Shown: positions 1-8,066, counted from the first letter of the stretch. The stretch is DNA of 31,198 nucleotides from CAYJFG01 sp051881695 (GCA_051881695.1 JBJEQJ010000031.1:1-31198); one strand, 5' to 3'. Translations and numbers: made by a program. Notes: generated by a model from the sequence alone, not told the origin.

Positions 1-190
1 TTTCTGCCTCCCTTGTTAAAGGGAGGTGGCAGGCGCAAGCCTGACGGAGGGATTCTTCTTAGCACATACTTTCTTCTAAGGAATCCCCCTGACGTCTTCG
101 ACGTCTTTCCCCCTTTGACAAGGGGGACTTTTCTGCCTCCCTTGTTAAAGGGAGGTGGCAGGCGTAAGCCTGACGGAGGGATTCTTCTTA
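1..190. repeat. REP-like palindromic repeat, two direct copies plus a diverged inverted relative
   Basis: A 61-bp unit occurs at 1-61 and again at 130-190, nearly identical (one C/T difference seen at 36/165). Each unit contains two hairpins: CCTCCCTT/AAGGGAGG around GTT, and GCAGGC/GCCTG around GTAA or GCAA. Between them, about 80-130, lies a diverged version in the opposite orientation with a CCCCCTTTGACAAGGGGG core. An inverted copy closes the window at 31144-31198. The palindromes, multiple copies and intergenic position fit a REP/BIME-type dispersed element. A long open frame runs through it from base 13 into the M14 gene, but this is repeat sequence and not part of that protein. Confidence 0.85.
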
Positions 191-258
191 GGAATATCAC
201 AGCCTTAAGCTTCATAGATATATATGCGAATAAAAAGAATAAAGGAGTAATAGCTACA

Positions 259-1155
259 ATGACAACAGAAAAAATAGGCTGCGATGAAAAAATGCGGTAT
301 GAGCTTGTGAGCAGGATTTTGAAAAATCACCGCTTTTTAAAGAGGGAAACAATAGGGCAAAGCCACTGCGGACGTAATATTGACGTTTTTTACCTTGGCA
401 ATACAGCCGAGCAGATACTTTTTTGCGGTGCTTTTCACGGAATGGAGTCCATAACCTCGTACATATTGCTTATGTTTTTAGACGAGCTTTGCGCCGCCGC
501 AAAAACAGGCGGAAGCCTGTGCGAAATAAGAGTAGACCGCTTTTTAAAGCGCAGGGGTCTTGCGCTTATACCCTGTGTAAACCCCGACGGAGTGGAAATT
601 GCCGCAAGAGGTGCTTTGTCCTGCGGAAGATACCGCAGCTTAGTAGAGAAGGTATCGGGCGGAAATACCCAAAAATGGCAGGCTAACGCTGCCGGAGTGG
701 ACATTAACCATAACTTTGACGCACAGTGGCAGACCCTGCATTTGCTGGAGCAGAGCAACGGAATTTGCTCTGCTGCCATGACGCGCTACGGCGGAGAGTT
801 TCCCGAAAGCGAGCCGGAAACAAGAGCGCTTACGCATTTTTGTAAAACGCACAATATACGCCATGCTCTGGCCTTTCACAGTCAGGGGGAGGAGATATAT
901 TCGGAATTTGGAAAAAACACTCCTCAGCGTTCACACCTTATGGCAAATGTTCTGTCGCAAAGCAGCGGGTACAAAATAGGCAGTCCGGAAGGGCTTGCGG
1001 TGGGCGGAGGCTTTAAAGACTGGTTTATCACCTGCTTTTCACGCCCTGCCTTTACCGTTGAAGTCGGAAAAGGGGAAAATCCTCTGCCGCTTTCGGACGC
1101 TGAGGAAATATATTCACAAATAAAGGAGATGCTTACGCTTGCGCTGATTATATGA
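259..1155 (+). CDS. M14-family zinc carboxypeptidase (probable murein peptide or gamma-D-Glu-diamino acid type)
   Basis: A 298-residue M14 metallopeptidase. The zinc motif is HGME (H60, E63), followed by NPDG at 108-111, GVDINHNFD at 146-154, the third likely zinc ligand H207 in HSQGEE, and the catalytic glutamate E268 in TVEVG. The start is set at the ATG at 259 because an AAAGGAG site lies at 241-247; the open frame extends upstream to base 13 only by running through the palindromic repeat. No signal peptide is visible, so it is probably cytoplasmic. Small M14 proteins of this kind in Firmicutes often cleave murein tripeptides or gamma-D-glutamyl bonds, but the substrate is inferred. A weak terminator-like palindrome (CACAATATATTGTG then six T) follows at 1159-1178. 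Confidence 0.85.
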   Translation: MTTEKIGCDEKMRYELVSRILKNHRFLKRETIGQSHCGRNIDVFYLGNTAEQILFCGAFHGMESITSYILLMFLDELCAAAKTGGSLCEIRVDRFLKRRGLALIPCVNPDGVEIAARGALSCGRYRSLVEKVSGGNTQKWQANAAGVDINHNFDAQWQTLHLLEQSNGICSAAMTRYGGEFPESEPETRALTHFCKTHNIRHALAFHSQGEEIYSEFGKNTPQRSHLMANVLSQSSGYKIGSPEGLAVGGGFKDWFITCFSRPAFTVEVGKGENPLPLSDAEEIYSQIKEMLTLALII

Positions 1156-1158
1156 AAT

Positions 1159-1178
1159 CACAATATATTGTGTTTTTT
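1159..1178 (+). terminator. weak terminator-like palindrome after the M14 gene
   Basis: A perfect 14-bp palindrome, CACAATATATTGTG, is followed at once by TTTTTT, four bases after the M14 stop codon. The stem is AT-rich, so termination may be inefficient. Confidence 0.5.
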
Positions 1179-1223
1179 AGCGTAAAATTACAACAATGAC
1201 ACCAATTTGTAATTCAATTGTTG

Positions 1224-1252
1224 TTGATGGCTTGACATTGCTGTGATATAAT
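1224..1252 (+). promoter_or_regulatory. sigma-A-type promoter of an orphan transcript
   Basis: TTGATG at 1224-1229 and TATAAT at 1247-1252 are separated by 17 bp, with an extended -10 TGA just upstream (1244-1246). A second TTGACA at 1232 is too close to the -10 to serve. No ORF begins downstream before a strong terminator about 75 bp further on. Confidence 0.65.
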
Positions 1253-1258
1253 TAGAAC

Positions 1259-1358
1259 AATACAAAAGAAGCTGCGTTTTTATGCGTACCCATTCGGGAC
1301 TTTTTTGGACTCTTTATTACATAGAGGCTGCAAACCTGTTACGGTTTGCAGTTCTTTT
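1259..1358 (+). ncRNA. candidate small RNA of about 100 nt (promoter to terminator, no ORF)
   Basis: The transcript predicted from the promoter at 1224-1252 would start near 1259 and end in a perfect 9-bp hairpin, CTGCAAACC/GGTTTGCAG (1328-1351), followed by TTCTTTTTT. Inside are a small CCC-ATTC-GGG hairpin and a CTCT/AGAG pairing. The 5' segment AAGAAGCTGC (1266-1275) is complementary, with one bulge, to GCAGTTCTT at the 3' side of the terminator, so it could compete with the terminator stem. I do not recognise the RNA family. The next gene, ilvD, is on the other strand, so this is not its leader. Confidence 0.5.
1328..1358 (+). terminator. intrinsic terminator of the orphan transcript
   Basis: Nine-base-pair perfect stem CTGCAAACC/GGTTTGCAG with a TGTTAC loop, followed by TTCTTTTTT. 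Confidence 0.8.
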
Positions 1359-1531
1359 TTATTTTCTTTATTATAACACTAAATACAATGTGTGTAAATA
1401 ATTCTTTGTAAATTTTGGTAGATTATATTTTAATAGATTGTATTTTTTAAATAAAAACCTCATTTTAATACGCTTTTTTAAGTAAATAAAAAAGGATTTG
1501 AAAAATAAATTCGGACTGAAGCTAAATTCAA
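1359..1531. other. AT-rich intergenic stretch, no feature seen
   Basis: Very AT-rich sequence between the orphan terminator and the ilvD terminator. I see no ORF, RNA or clear promoter in it. Confidence 0.6.
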
Positions 1532-1573
1532 AAAGGGGCATTGACCGTTTTAGTCAATACCCCTTTACTTTTT
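1532..1573 (-). terminator. ilvD terminator (usable in both directions)
   Basis: A 14-bp stem with one mismatch pairs AAAGGGGCATTGAC (1532-1545) with GTCAATACCCCTTT (1553-1566). It is flanked by T on the plus strand and by A (T on the minus strand) on the other side. Its ATTGAC/GTCAAT core is also found in the terminator at 31025-31062. Confidence 0.8.
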
Positions 1574-1620
1574 AGATAAAGAAATTATTTATGGTTTTAT
1601 AGCTTTTTCCGCAGCCGAAA

Positions 1621-3279
1621 TTACTCTAAAACTGCGCCCTTTGTGCCGGAGGTAACAAGCTTTGCATAACGTGCAAGATAGCCTGTTGTAATGCGAGGCT
1701 GTCTTGGCTTCCACTGTGCACGGCGGCGATTTAGCTCTTCGTCTGAGATAAGCACGTTTATTGTATTTGCATTTATGTCAATTTCAATTTCGTCGCCCTC
1801 GTTAATAAGCGCAATGTTGCCGCCTACTGCCGCCTCGGGGGAAACGTGACCGATTGCCGCACCTCTTGTAGCGCCGGAGAAACGTCCGTCTGTAATAAGT
1901 GCAACACAGCTTCCCAGGCCGCTTCCCATAATTGCAGAGGTCGGGTTGAGCATTTCTCTCATACCGGGGCCGCCCTTTGGACCCTCATATCTGATAACTA
2001 CAACCTCTCCGGGGTTTATCTTTCCGCCGTAAATCGCATTTAATGCGTCCTCCTCACAGTCGAACACTCTTGCGCTGCCCTTGTGGTGCATCATCTCCTG
2101 TGCTACGGCGCTGCGCTTTACAACACAGCCGTCCGGCGCAAGATTGCCCTTGAGCACTGCTATACCGCCTGTTTTGCTGTACGGGTTGTCTATTGTTCTG
2201 ATAATATCGGTATCCTTAATTTCACAGCCGTCTATGTTTTCGCCCACCGTCTTGCCGGTGCAGGTGAGAATATCTGTATTTATAAGTCCAAGCTTGCTTA
2301 CCTCGTGCATAACAGCATAAACGCCGCCTGCCTCGTCAAGCTGCTCCATAAAGTGGTCGCCGGCAGGGGCAAGATGACAAAGGTTAGGTGTTTTTGCAGA
2401 GATGTCGTTTGCTATGTCCAGATGCAGATCAATGCCGCATTCGTGCGCTATTGCAGGCAGATGAAGCATACTGTTCGTGCTGCAGCCCAACGCCATATCT
2501 ACCGTTAAAGCGTTTTGGAACGCCTTTTCCGTCATAATGTCACGGGGACGAATATTATTTTTAACAAGCTCCATTATCTGCATACCTGCGTGCTTTGCAA
2601 GCTGAAGCCTTCTTGAATATACAGCCGGAATTGTACCGTTGCCGCGAAGTCCCATACCGAGAACCTCTGTTAAGCAGTTCATACTGTTTGCAGTGAACAT
2701 ACCGCTGCACGAGCCGCAGGTCGGGCAAGCCTTGTTTTCGTATTCGCTTAATTTTGCGTCGTCTATTTCTCCCACCTTGTAGCGGCTTACCGCCTCTGAT
2801 ACAGTGGAATAGCTTATCTTTTTGCCGTCTACAATACCGGCAAGCATAGGACCGCCGCTTACAAAAATTGACGGAATGTTAAGCCTTGCCGCCGCCATTA
2901 AAAGACCGGGCACGTTTTTGTCGCAGTTTGGTACCATTACAAGACCGTCAAAGGCGTGCGCCTTTGCCATAGCCTCGGTAGAGTCTGCAATAAGCTCTCT
3001 TGTAACAAGAGAGTATTTCATACCCTCGTGTCCCATTGCGATGCCGTCGCATACTGCTATTGCAGGGAAAACTATCGGTATACCGCCTGCCATTGCAACG
3101 CCTGTTTTAACAGCCTCTACAATTTTGTCAAGGTTCATATGACCCGGCACAATATCGTTTTGAGAGCTGACAATGCCGATAAGCGGCTTGCCGATTTCCT
3201 CGTCTGTTAAGCCAAGCGCATGAAGCAATGTGCGCTGCGGCGCGGCATTAGTTGACTTTGTGATTTTTTCGCTGTTCAT
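1621..3279 (-). CDS. ilvD: dihydroxy-acid dehydratase
   Basis: A full-length, 552-residue IlvD/Edd-family enzyme that dehydrates 2,3-dihydroxy-isovalerate and -methylvalerate to the 2-keto acids in valine, leucine and isoleucine synthesis. Diagnostic motifs are PGHMNL (45-50), NCDKNVPG with cysteine C119, CPTCGSCSGMFTANSMNC (C185, C188, C191), and GRFSGATRG near the C-terminus. The PGH motif, rather than the PCN motif of [2Fe-2S] enzymes, resembles E. coli IlvD and suggests an oxygen-sensitive [4Fe-4S] enzyme; that is inference. The ATG at 3279 has a GAAAGGA site at 3290-3296 and overlaps (ATGA) a 9-codon upstream ORF. It has its own promoter at 3353-3381 and terminator at 1532-1573. It stands alone, with no other branched-chain genes nearby. 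Confidence 0.97.
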   Translation of the reverse strand: MNSEKITKSTNAAPQRTLLHALGLTDEEIGKPLIGIVSSQNDIVPGHMNLDKIVEAVKTGVAMAGGIPIVFPAIAVCDGIAMGHEGMKYSLVTRELIADSTEAMAKAHAFDGLVMVPNCDKNVPGLLMAAARLNIPSIFVSGGPMLAGIVDGKKISYSTVSEAVSRYKVGEIDDAKLSEYENKACPTCGSCSGMFTANSMNCLTEVLGMGLRGNGTIPAVYSRRLQLAKHAGMQIMELVKNNIRPRDIMTEKAFQNALTVDMALGCSTNSMLHLPAIAHECGIDLHLDIANDISAKTPNLCHLAPAGDHFMEQLDEAGGVYAVMHEVSKLGLINTDILTCTGKTVGENIDGCEIKDTDIIRTIDNPYSKTGGIAVLKGNLAPDGCVVKRSAVAQEMMHHKGSARVFDCEEDALNAIYGGKINPGEVVVIRYEGPKGGPGMREMLNPTSAIMGSGLGSCVALITDGRFSGATRGAAIGHVSPEAAVGGNIALINEGDEIEIDINANTINVLISDEELNRRRAQWKPRQPRITTGYLARYAKLVTSGTKGAVLE

Positions 3280-3305
3280 TTATAACCAATCCTTTCGCTG
3301 AACAT
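3276..3305 (-). CDS. possible 9-codon leader ORF coupled to ilvD
   Basis: On the minus strand an ATG at 3305 is preceded by CAGGAG (3320-3315) at 9-nt spacing. It opens a 9-residue frame, MFSERIGYK, whose TGA overlaps the ilvD ATG in the sequence ATGA. The ilvD ribosome site lies within it. This layout allows translational coupling. The peptide has only one Ile codon and no Leu or Val, so a classical branched-chain attenuator is unlikely. It could also be chance. Confidence 0.35.
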   Translation of the reverse strand: MFSERIGYK

Positions 3306-3352
3306 AAACCCAGGCTCCTGAATAAAAAATTTCGTTTTTGCAGTCTTAAACT

Positions 3353-3381
3353 AGTATATCAAGCTTTTAAAAAAATTGCAA
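3353..3381 (-). promoter_or_regulatory. ilvD promoter
   Basis: On the minus strand TTGCAA (3381-3376) and TATACT (3358-3353) are spaced 17 bp apart. Transcription would start near 3346, giving a leader of about 67 nt with no room for a T-box. The -35 box lies only 18 bp past the stop codon of the upstream transporter gene. Confidence 0.75.
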
Positions 3382-3398
3382 ATTTTTATTGCCTGCCG

Positions 3399-4280
3399 TT
3401 AATTGCTTTTCCCGACATTCAAAACAACAATAGAAAGTACAATCAAAACCATTCCGGCTATGCCGAAAAGGGTGAGCTGTTCGCTGTATATTAAAACGCC
3501 GAGCAGCGTAGCCACCAGCGGCTCAACAGACGCCATAACAGACGCCGCCCCCGGCGAAACACCGGCAAGGCCCGATGTGTAGCTTATGTAGGGTATCAGG
3601 TTTGTAACAAGACCCAGCAAAAGCAAAAGCCAAATGCAGTCGGGAAAAGCAGATACTTTTCCGAAGAACTCGCCGAAGCTTAAAAACGGAATAATCCCGG
3701 CGCAAGCAAACAAAAAAGTGTACGCCGTAACTGTAAAGCTGCTGTATTTTTTAAGCGCAACACAGGCAAAAATGCTGTATAAAGCATAGCCGAAGCCTGC
3801 CCCCAGCCCCAAAAGCAGTCCGTTTATGGTCATTGACTGCGCCGCACCTATGCCGCTTACAAGCGCACAGCCGCAAAAGGCGGCGGCAACGGCTGAAAGC
3901 TTTTTTATGGTCAGCCTTTCTTTAAAGAAAATTGCAGACATAATGCACACGAAGGCAGGCGCAGTGTAAAGCAAAACAGAGGCAACCGACATACCGTTTG
4001 CCTGTATTGAAAAAAGATAGCAGATGTTAAAAAACATAAAGCTGCAAATTCCCGTACCGATAAAATACCATATATGGGAAAGCCTTATTTTAAGCAGATT
4101 TCTGTCCTTTATAAACAGAAAAATAAACAGGCATACGGCAGTAAAAAAGCACCTTACGGCGATTATTTCGTAAGAATTAAAGCCAAAGCCGGAAAGCGTG
4201 TTTACAAAAATGCCTATTGTACCCCAGAGGACTCCGGCTAAAATTATCTGTGCGCCGGAGATAACTGTTTTTTTGTTCAT
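3399..4280 (-). CDS. EamA/DMT-family transporter
   Basis: A 293-residue polytopic membrane protein with about ten hydrophobic segments in two EamA-like halves. The first half opens with QIILAGVLWGTIGIF. The DMT-type motif TAPAFVCIMSAIFFKERLT occurs near 105-124, and its counterpart VEPLVATLLGVLIYSEQLT near 253-271. DMT proteins export or exchange amino acids and other metabolites; the substrate cannot be told here. Lying upstream of ilvD it might export an amino acid, but ilvD has its own promoter, so the link is weak. A GGAG site is about 12 nt before the ATG. A perfect ACGTT-AA-AACGT inverted repeat (4281-4292) sits between that site and the start codon. Confidence 0.88.
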   Translation of the reverse strand: MNKKTVISGAQIILAGVLWGTIGIFVNTLSGFGFNSYEIIAVRCFFTAVCLFIFLFIKDRNLLKIRLSHIWYFIGTGICSFMFFNICYLFSIQANGMSVASVLLYTAPAFVCIMSAIFFKERLTIKKLSAVAAAFCGCALVSGIGAAQSMTINGLLLGLGAGFGYALYSIFACVALKKYSSFTVTAYTFLFACAGIIPFLSFGEFFGKVSAFPDCIWLLLLLGLVTNLIPYISYTSGLAGVSPGAASVMASVEPLVATLLGVLIYSEQLTLFGIAGMVLIVLSIVVLNVGKSN

Positions 4281-4820
4281 ACGTTAAAACGTCGCTCCAT
4301 TCAAAGGAAGATAAAGCAATAAAAATTATATCGCAAAACAAAGTGCATAACAAGGAAATTTATGCATAAAAAAGTGCAAAAAAATAATTTTTTTATTTTT
4401 CTTAATACTTCTTGACAATGCAAAAAATACGAAGAGTAGTTATTTTGAAGCGTTTTTTATTTCCTAATGCGGCAGTTGAAAAGTACATTTTTTAATAAAA
4501 AGGCGGTTTTTGTGTTTAAATTGCGATTTTTAAGCCGGGTTTTTCACATTTTCCACATAGTTTTCAACATTTATGAGGGAAACCTCACCTTTACAGCCTG
4601 TATAATTCAAAAAATATTACAAATTTGGATGTAAAATATACTTTTGAATTTTTGTACAACTTGTATTCAAATTAAAATTTAGTATATTTAAAAGAATTAA
4701 GAAAAATTTTTATTTTTTCAAAAAAGCATACGCAGTATTTGAATAAAAATAAAAATGTCTGTCAAAGCTTTTATCAGCGTCAAAACAAAATTACCTTTGC
4801 GAAGGGAGCAGACGGTTAAA
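4281..4820. other. 540-bp AT-rich intergenic region with DnaA-box-like cluster and hairpin
   Basis: Between two divergent genes. It holds three near-tandem TTTTC-type motifs (4541-4569), including TTTTCCACA at 4549-4557, one base from the DnaA box TTATCCACA. It also has a TGAGG-GAAA-CCTCA hairpin at 4574-4587 and an extended -10 TGTATAAT at 4599-4606 that could serve the small membrane protein; no good -35 is seen. A TTGACA occurs at 4412-4417 without a convincing -10. Confidence 0.5.
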
Positions 4821-5084
4821 ATGATAAAAGGAATTAACAGGCAGATTATTGAGGTTTCGGACACGGGTAATTTATATTACGAGCGTGCCATTTTAGTAGT
4901 ACGTCCGCAGTTTAACAATGCAGACGCACAGCTTCTTGAAAAGGAAGCAAGGTATATGGTTAAGAATATAAAAGCTCCGTCGTTTATGAGGAAGAAAAAG
5001 CCTTTTATGTATTGGCTTTTGCGCCTCGGCTGCGCTGCGCTTTTCGGCGGAGCAGTTGTTTTTGCCGTTATGAGCCTGCTTTAA
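4821..5084 (+). CDS. small single-pass membrane protein of unknown function (87 aa)
   Basis: I do not recognise this protein. From the ATG at 4821 it has 87 residues: a soluble N-terminal part of about 60 residues, a basic stretch (MRKKKP) at 57-62, and one C-terminal hydrophobic segment (about 64-86). This makes it likely tail-anchored with the N-terminus in the cytoplasm. The frame extends upstream to an ATG at 4755, but that start has no ribosome site, whereas GGGAG at 4804-4808 precedes the ATG at 4821. Its stop overlaps the convergent C_GCAxxG gene by 4 bp. Composition and codon use look like a real gene. Confidence 0.65.
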   Translation: MIKGINRQIIEVSDTGNLYYERAILVVRPQFNNADAQLLEKEARYMVKNIKAPSFMRKKKPFMYWLLRLGCAALFGGAVVFAVMSLL

Positions 5085-5557
5085 GGCTCATACTTTGACT
5101 GCGCCGGATTTTGCTTTATAAATTCTTCAAGAATTTCCGCTGCCTCCTGTACAAGCTCTGCACAGGGGCGCTTTTTGTAGTAGCCGTTACTTCTTCGGTC
5201 GGGAATATGTGTAATGTCGGCGTCCTTTGAAAGCCCTAAGAGCTCACGGCAGACTATTGAGCCGTTTTTTTCTTTGAATACATTTGCAAGCGCTTGTACC
5301 TTTTTGTATATTTCCGCCTTTTCGGCTCTTGCCTTAGCGTCTGTAAAGCCGTACAGCACGCTTGCGGTAAGGGTCATTCCGCTTACTGCGCCGCACACCT
5401 CTCTCATTCTGCCCACGCCGCCGCCAAAGCCGCCGGAAATGAGCAGTGCATTATTAAAGCTCAGTCCTGTTTCCTCACAAAAGGCGGCAAATACAGCCTG
5501 AGAGCAGTTATATCCCTGCTCGAACAGCTCTTTTGCTTTTTCTCCCTTAACACTCAT
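5081..5557 (-). CDS. C_GCAxxG_C_C family protein (putative redox/metal protein)
   Basis: A 158-residue protein with the family's cysteine pattern: GYNCSQAV (C18), C26, REVCGAVSGM (C55 with a following GxxxG-type turn), then C103 and C132. Family members are small Cys-rich proteins common in anaerobes, often near redox genes, and thought to bind a metal or Fe-S centre; no reaction is established. An AAGAAGGAAA ribosome site precedes the ATG. It lies 82 bp downstream of tatD on the same strand with no strong terminator between, so the two are probably co-transcribed. Confidence 0.85.
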   Translation of the reverse strand: MSVKGEKAKELFEQGYNCSQAVFAAFCEETGLSFNNALLISGGFGGGVGRMREVCGAVSGMTLTASVLYGFTDAKARAEKAEIYKKVQALANVFKEKNGSIVCRELLGLSKDADITHIPDRRSNGYYKKRPCAELVQEAAEILEEFIKQNPAQSKYEP

Positions 5558-5639
5558 TTTTATTTCCTTCTTTCTAAATATTATCTGCTGTCTGAATTAA
5601 ATTCTCTTTTGCTGCTTTGCAGCGGAAGCTCGTATATTC

Positions 5640-6401
5640 TTACAAAGTAATATTGAACATTTTGCAGGCGTTGTCGGTGTTTATCCTTAAAAGCTCGTCT
5701 AAGCTTATACCCCTTATTTCTGCTATTTTCGCAGCTGAATAAATTATCATTGAAGAATCGCACCTTTTTCCTCTGTAGGGAACAGGCGAAAGATACGGTG
5801 CGTCTGTTTCAAGCAATAATCTGTCAGGCGGAATTTCCTTTACAACATTGACGGAATGCCTTGCGTTTTTAAAGGTGACTACTCCGCCCATACTTATCGA
5901 CATTCCAAGGCGCACAATTTCCTTTGCAAGCTCCGCACTTCCGGAGAAGCAATGAACAAAGCCCTTGGGTCTGTACTTTTTTAAAAGCTCCAGCGTATCT
6001 GCGTGAGCCTCTCTGTCGTGAACTACTACCGGCAAATCCAAATCCTTAGAAAGCGCAAGCTGCTGTTCAAATACTGTTATTTGTACCTCCCTGGGCACCT
6101 CCTGCCAGTGGTAGTCAAGCCCGATTTCGCCCACCGCCACAGCCTTTTTGTGCTTTAGGATTTCGCTTATTTCGTCAAGGTAGCCGTCTGCGGCTTTTTC
6201 GGCACATTCCGGGTGAAAGCCTGCGCTTGTCCACATAAACGGAAATTTCTCTGCGTATTCAATGCCGAAAAGAGCTGTTTTTATATCTGTTGCGCCGTTT
6301 ACCACAGCGCATACGCCCTTGCTGTTTAAGGCTTGCAAAAGCTCGTCGCGGTCTGCGTCGAAGGCTTCGTCATCGTAATGAGCGTGAACATCAAAAATCA
6401 T
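5640..6401 (-). CDS. tatD: TatD-family metal-dependent hydrolase/DNase
   Basis: A 253-residue TIM-barrel hydrolase of normal family length. Metal-ligand motifs are all present: HAH (H6, H8), GEIGLDYHW with E92, VVHDRE with H128, GFVHCFSG with H150, and LETDAPYLSP with D200. TatD proteins are Mg2+-dependent 3'-5' exonucleases or D-aminoacyl-tRNA deacylase-like hydrolases in the cytoplasm. An AAGGAGAG site at 6411-6418 supports the ATG at 6401. The C_GCAxxG gene follows downstream on the same strand. Confidence 0.93.
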   Translation of the reverse strand: MIFDVHAHYDDEAFDADRDELLQALNSKGVCAVVNGATDIKTALFGIEYAEKFPFMWTSAGFHPECAEKAADGYLDEISEILKHKKAVAVGEIGLDYHWQEVPREVQITVFEQQLALSKDLDLPVVVHDREAHADTLELLKKYRPKGFVHCFSGSAELAKEIVRLGMSISMGGVVTFKNARHSVNVVKEIPPDRLLLETDAPYLSPVPYRGKRCDSSMIIYSAAKIAEIRGISLDELLRINTDNACKMFNITL

Positions 6402-6755
6402 ATATTTGCGCTCTCCTTTTCTTTTAAAAATGTTATAACTTCCGATTTTTTAAATTTTTGCAATATCAAGATGAAATAAATCGTTTTATATGTTAGACTT
6501 ATTATTAATCATCCGCCGCTTATCTGCGGCGGTTTCAATACTTTTTCAATTTTTCTGTTATATTATACTATACATAAAAATTTATATCAACTTTATCAGC
6601 CTGTCAAAGGAACAAATAAGCGCCCTCAGACGCCTTGCGGCTTATGATACTTCATCTGTTGCAAAAAAGGAAAAGGAGGCGCAGATTAAAATGATGAGGT
6701 TATCGGAAGGGATACCTAAATATTATATTTTTTAATTTGCAGAAAAGGCATTATT
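6402..6755. other. intergenic region with a hairpin and a short decayed-looking ORF
   Basis: A GC-rich hairpin, CCGCCGC/GCGGCGG (6513-6532), is followed by TTTCAATACTTTTT and could end a plus-strand transcript. AT-rich -10-like sequence (TATATTATACTATA, 6559-6570) follows. From 6600 to 6735 one plus frame reads a charged, protein-like stretch with an AAAGGAGG site but only a 14-codon ATG-initiated tail (6691-6735). It may be a gene remnant; I do not annotate it as a gene. Confidence 0.45.
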
Positions 6756-7964
6756 ATGAATATTAAATTTAAAATGAAAAAAGTTATTTCTGTTTTGCTT
6801 TCAATCATAATGCTGTGCAGTATGGGCGGAGATATTTGCGCCGCTTCCGGCAACGATAAAGGCACAGAGCCGACAACAGGGCAAAGCACGTCCTTACCGA
6901 AAGAAAGCGGAACGCAGGCTTCTGACGGTAACGAAAAAAAGACGGAAAGCAAAGCGGAAGAAAGCACAGAAGCTACAGCCGTAAAACAGGCGCAGAGGCT
7001 GGAATTTGAACAAAGTAAATACGTTATAGAGGTGTATACCACCGCAAGGCTTAAGCTTAAAAATATGCCTGAGGATGAAAGCGACATAACCTTCGGCGTG
7101 GGCAATTCATCTGTTGCAAGCATTACTCCGGACGGGTATATCCGCTTTAAAAAGATGGGACAGACCGCCGTATATGCAAAAAGCAAAAGCGGAGAAGCGG
7201 CTGTTTGCATTGCAGTGGCTTCTTTGCCGGAAAGCTATATGATAGAGGACGTGCCGCAGATTTGTCAGCTTGGCTACTACCCGTCAGGGTGCGAGGTAAT
7301 AAGCGCCACTATGCTTTTGCAGTATTTCGGCTATGATATTACCCCCGAGCAATTTATAGATAATTTTTTGCCGATGGGTTATTACGATACGCTTGAGGAC
7401 GGCAGTATGGAGGGACCCGACACCTCGTCGGTATTTATCGGCACTCCTTATTCGGGGGATTCGCTCGGCTGCTATCCGCCTGTTATAGCATATGCGGCGA
7501 ACCAATTGTTAAGCGAAGAAAACGAGGCTGTTGTAACAAGCGGAGCTTCCCTTGACAGTATGATAAGAAACCATCTTATAGAGGGCAGACCGGTGCTTAT
7601 ATGGGCAACTATGTATATGTGGGAGCCGTTTGATTCTTATGAATGGACCGTTAAGGGTGCGGCAGAGTACTCAACCTATAAAGACGGCGACACCTGCACG
7701 TGGATTGCAAACGAGCACTGCCTTGTGCTGACAGGCTATGACAAGGACTATTACTACTTTAACGACCCGAACTATGACGTTGCCGGCATAAGGTATGCAA
7801 AAGAAATTTTCAAGCTGAGGTTTTCGCAGATAGGGTATGAGTCTATGGCGATAACGGGCGAATTTCAGGACGGCGTTGACGTAAATAAAATTATTGAGGA
7901 TAAGAACAAAACCGAGGATGCAAAAGAAAAGGAACCTAAAGCGCTGCAGCAAAGCGGGCGATAA
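6756..7964 (+). CDS. secreted C39-like cysteine peptidase with an Ig-like domain
   Basis: A 402-residue exported protein. Residues 1-30 form a signal peptide ending near DICAA. A low-complexity Ser/Thr/Glu/Lys linker (31-78) follows, then a Big_2/Ig-like segment (about 80-155, with VASITPDGYIRFKKMGQTAV). A Peptidase_C39_2-type domain (about 162-370) comes last. Likely catalytic residues are C179 in YYPSGCEVISATML, H321 in NEHCLVLTGYD and D337 in FNDPNYD. The C-terminus is charged. Such proteins are secreted papain-fold peptidases or inactive relatives; the target is unknown. There is no dockerin or sorting signal, so it is probably free or loosely cell-associated. It converges on the dockerin protease gene and shares its terminator. 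Confidence 0.85.
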   Translation: MNIKFKMKKVISVLLSIIMLCSMGGDICAASGNDKGTEPTTGQSTSLPKESGTQASDGNEKKTESKAEESTEATAVKQAQRLEFEQSKYVIEVYTTARLKLKNMPEDESDITFGVGNSSVASITPDGYIRFKKMGQTAVYAKSKSGEAAVCIAVASLPESYMIEDVPQICQLGYYPSGCEVISATMLLQYFGYDITPEQFIDNFLPMGYYDTLEDGSMEGPDTSSVFIGTPYSGDSLGCYPPVIAYAANQLLSEENEAVVTSGASLDSMIRNHLIEGRPVLIWATMYMWEPFDSYEWTVKGAAEYSTYKDGDTCTWIANEHCLVLTGYDKDYYYFNDPNYDVAGIRYAKEIFKLRFSQIGYESMAITGEFQDGVDVNKIIEDKNKTEDAKEKEPKALQQSGR

Positions 7965-8012
7965 AAATAAAGCGTAAGATAAATATTAAATAAATACTAA
8001 AAATACACTTAA

Positions 8013-8053
8013 AAAACCGGAACGTCTTTTATAATTTACGTTCCGGTTTTTTT
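8013..8053. terminator. bidirectional terminator between convergent genes
   Basis: Perfect 13-bp stem AAAACCGGAACGT (8013-8025) / ACGTTCCGGTTTT (8038-8050) with a 12-base loop. A/T tracts on both sides allow it to serve the C39-like gene (+) and the dockerin protease (-). Confidence 0.9.
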
Positions 8054-8066
8054 GATAAATAATAAT

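Noticed and set aside
13..258. N-terminal extension of the M14 frame through the repeat
   Set aside because: The frame only stays open through palindromic repeat DNA; the ribosome site and M14 homology begin at 259.
3280..3352. T-box or branched-chain riboswitch before ilvD
   Set aside because: The leader from the predicted start site is only about 67 nt, with no T-box motif or terminator hairpin.
6490..6735. 81-codon plus-strand frame upstream of the C39-like gene
   Set aside because: Its start is inside a hairpin region without a ribosome site, and no domain is recognised; at most it is a gene remnant.
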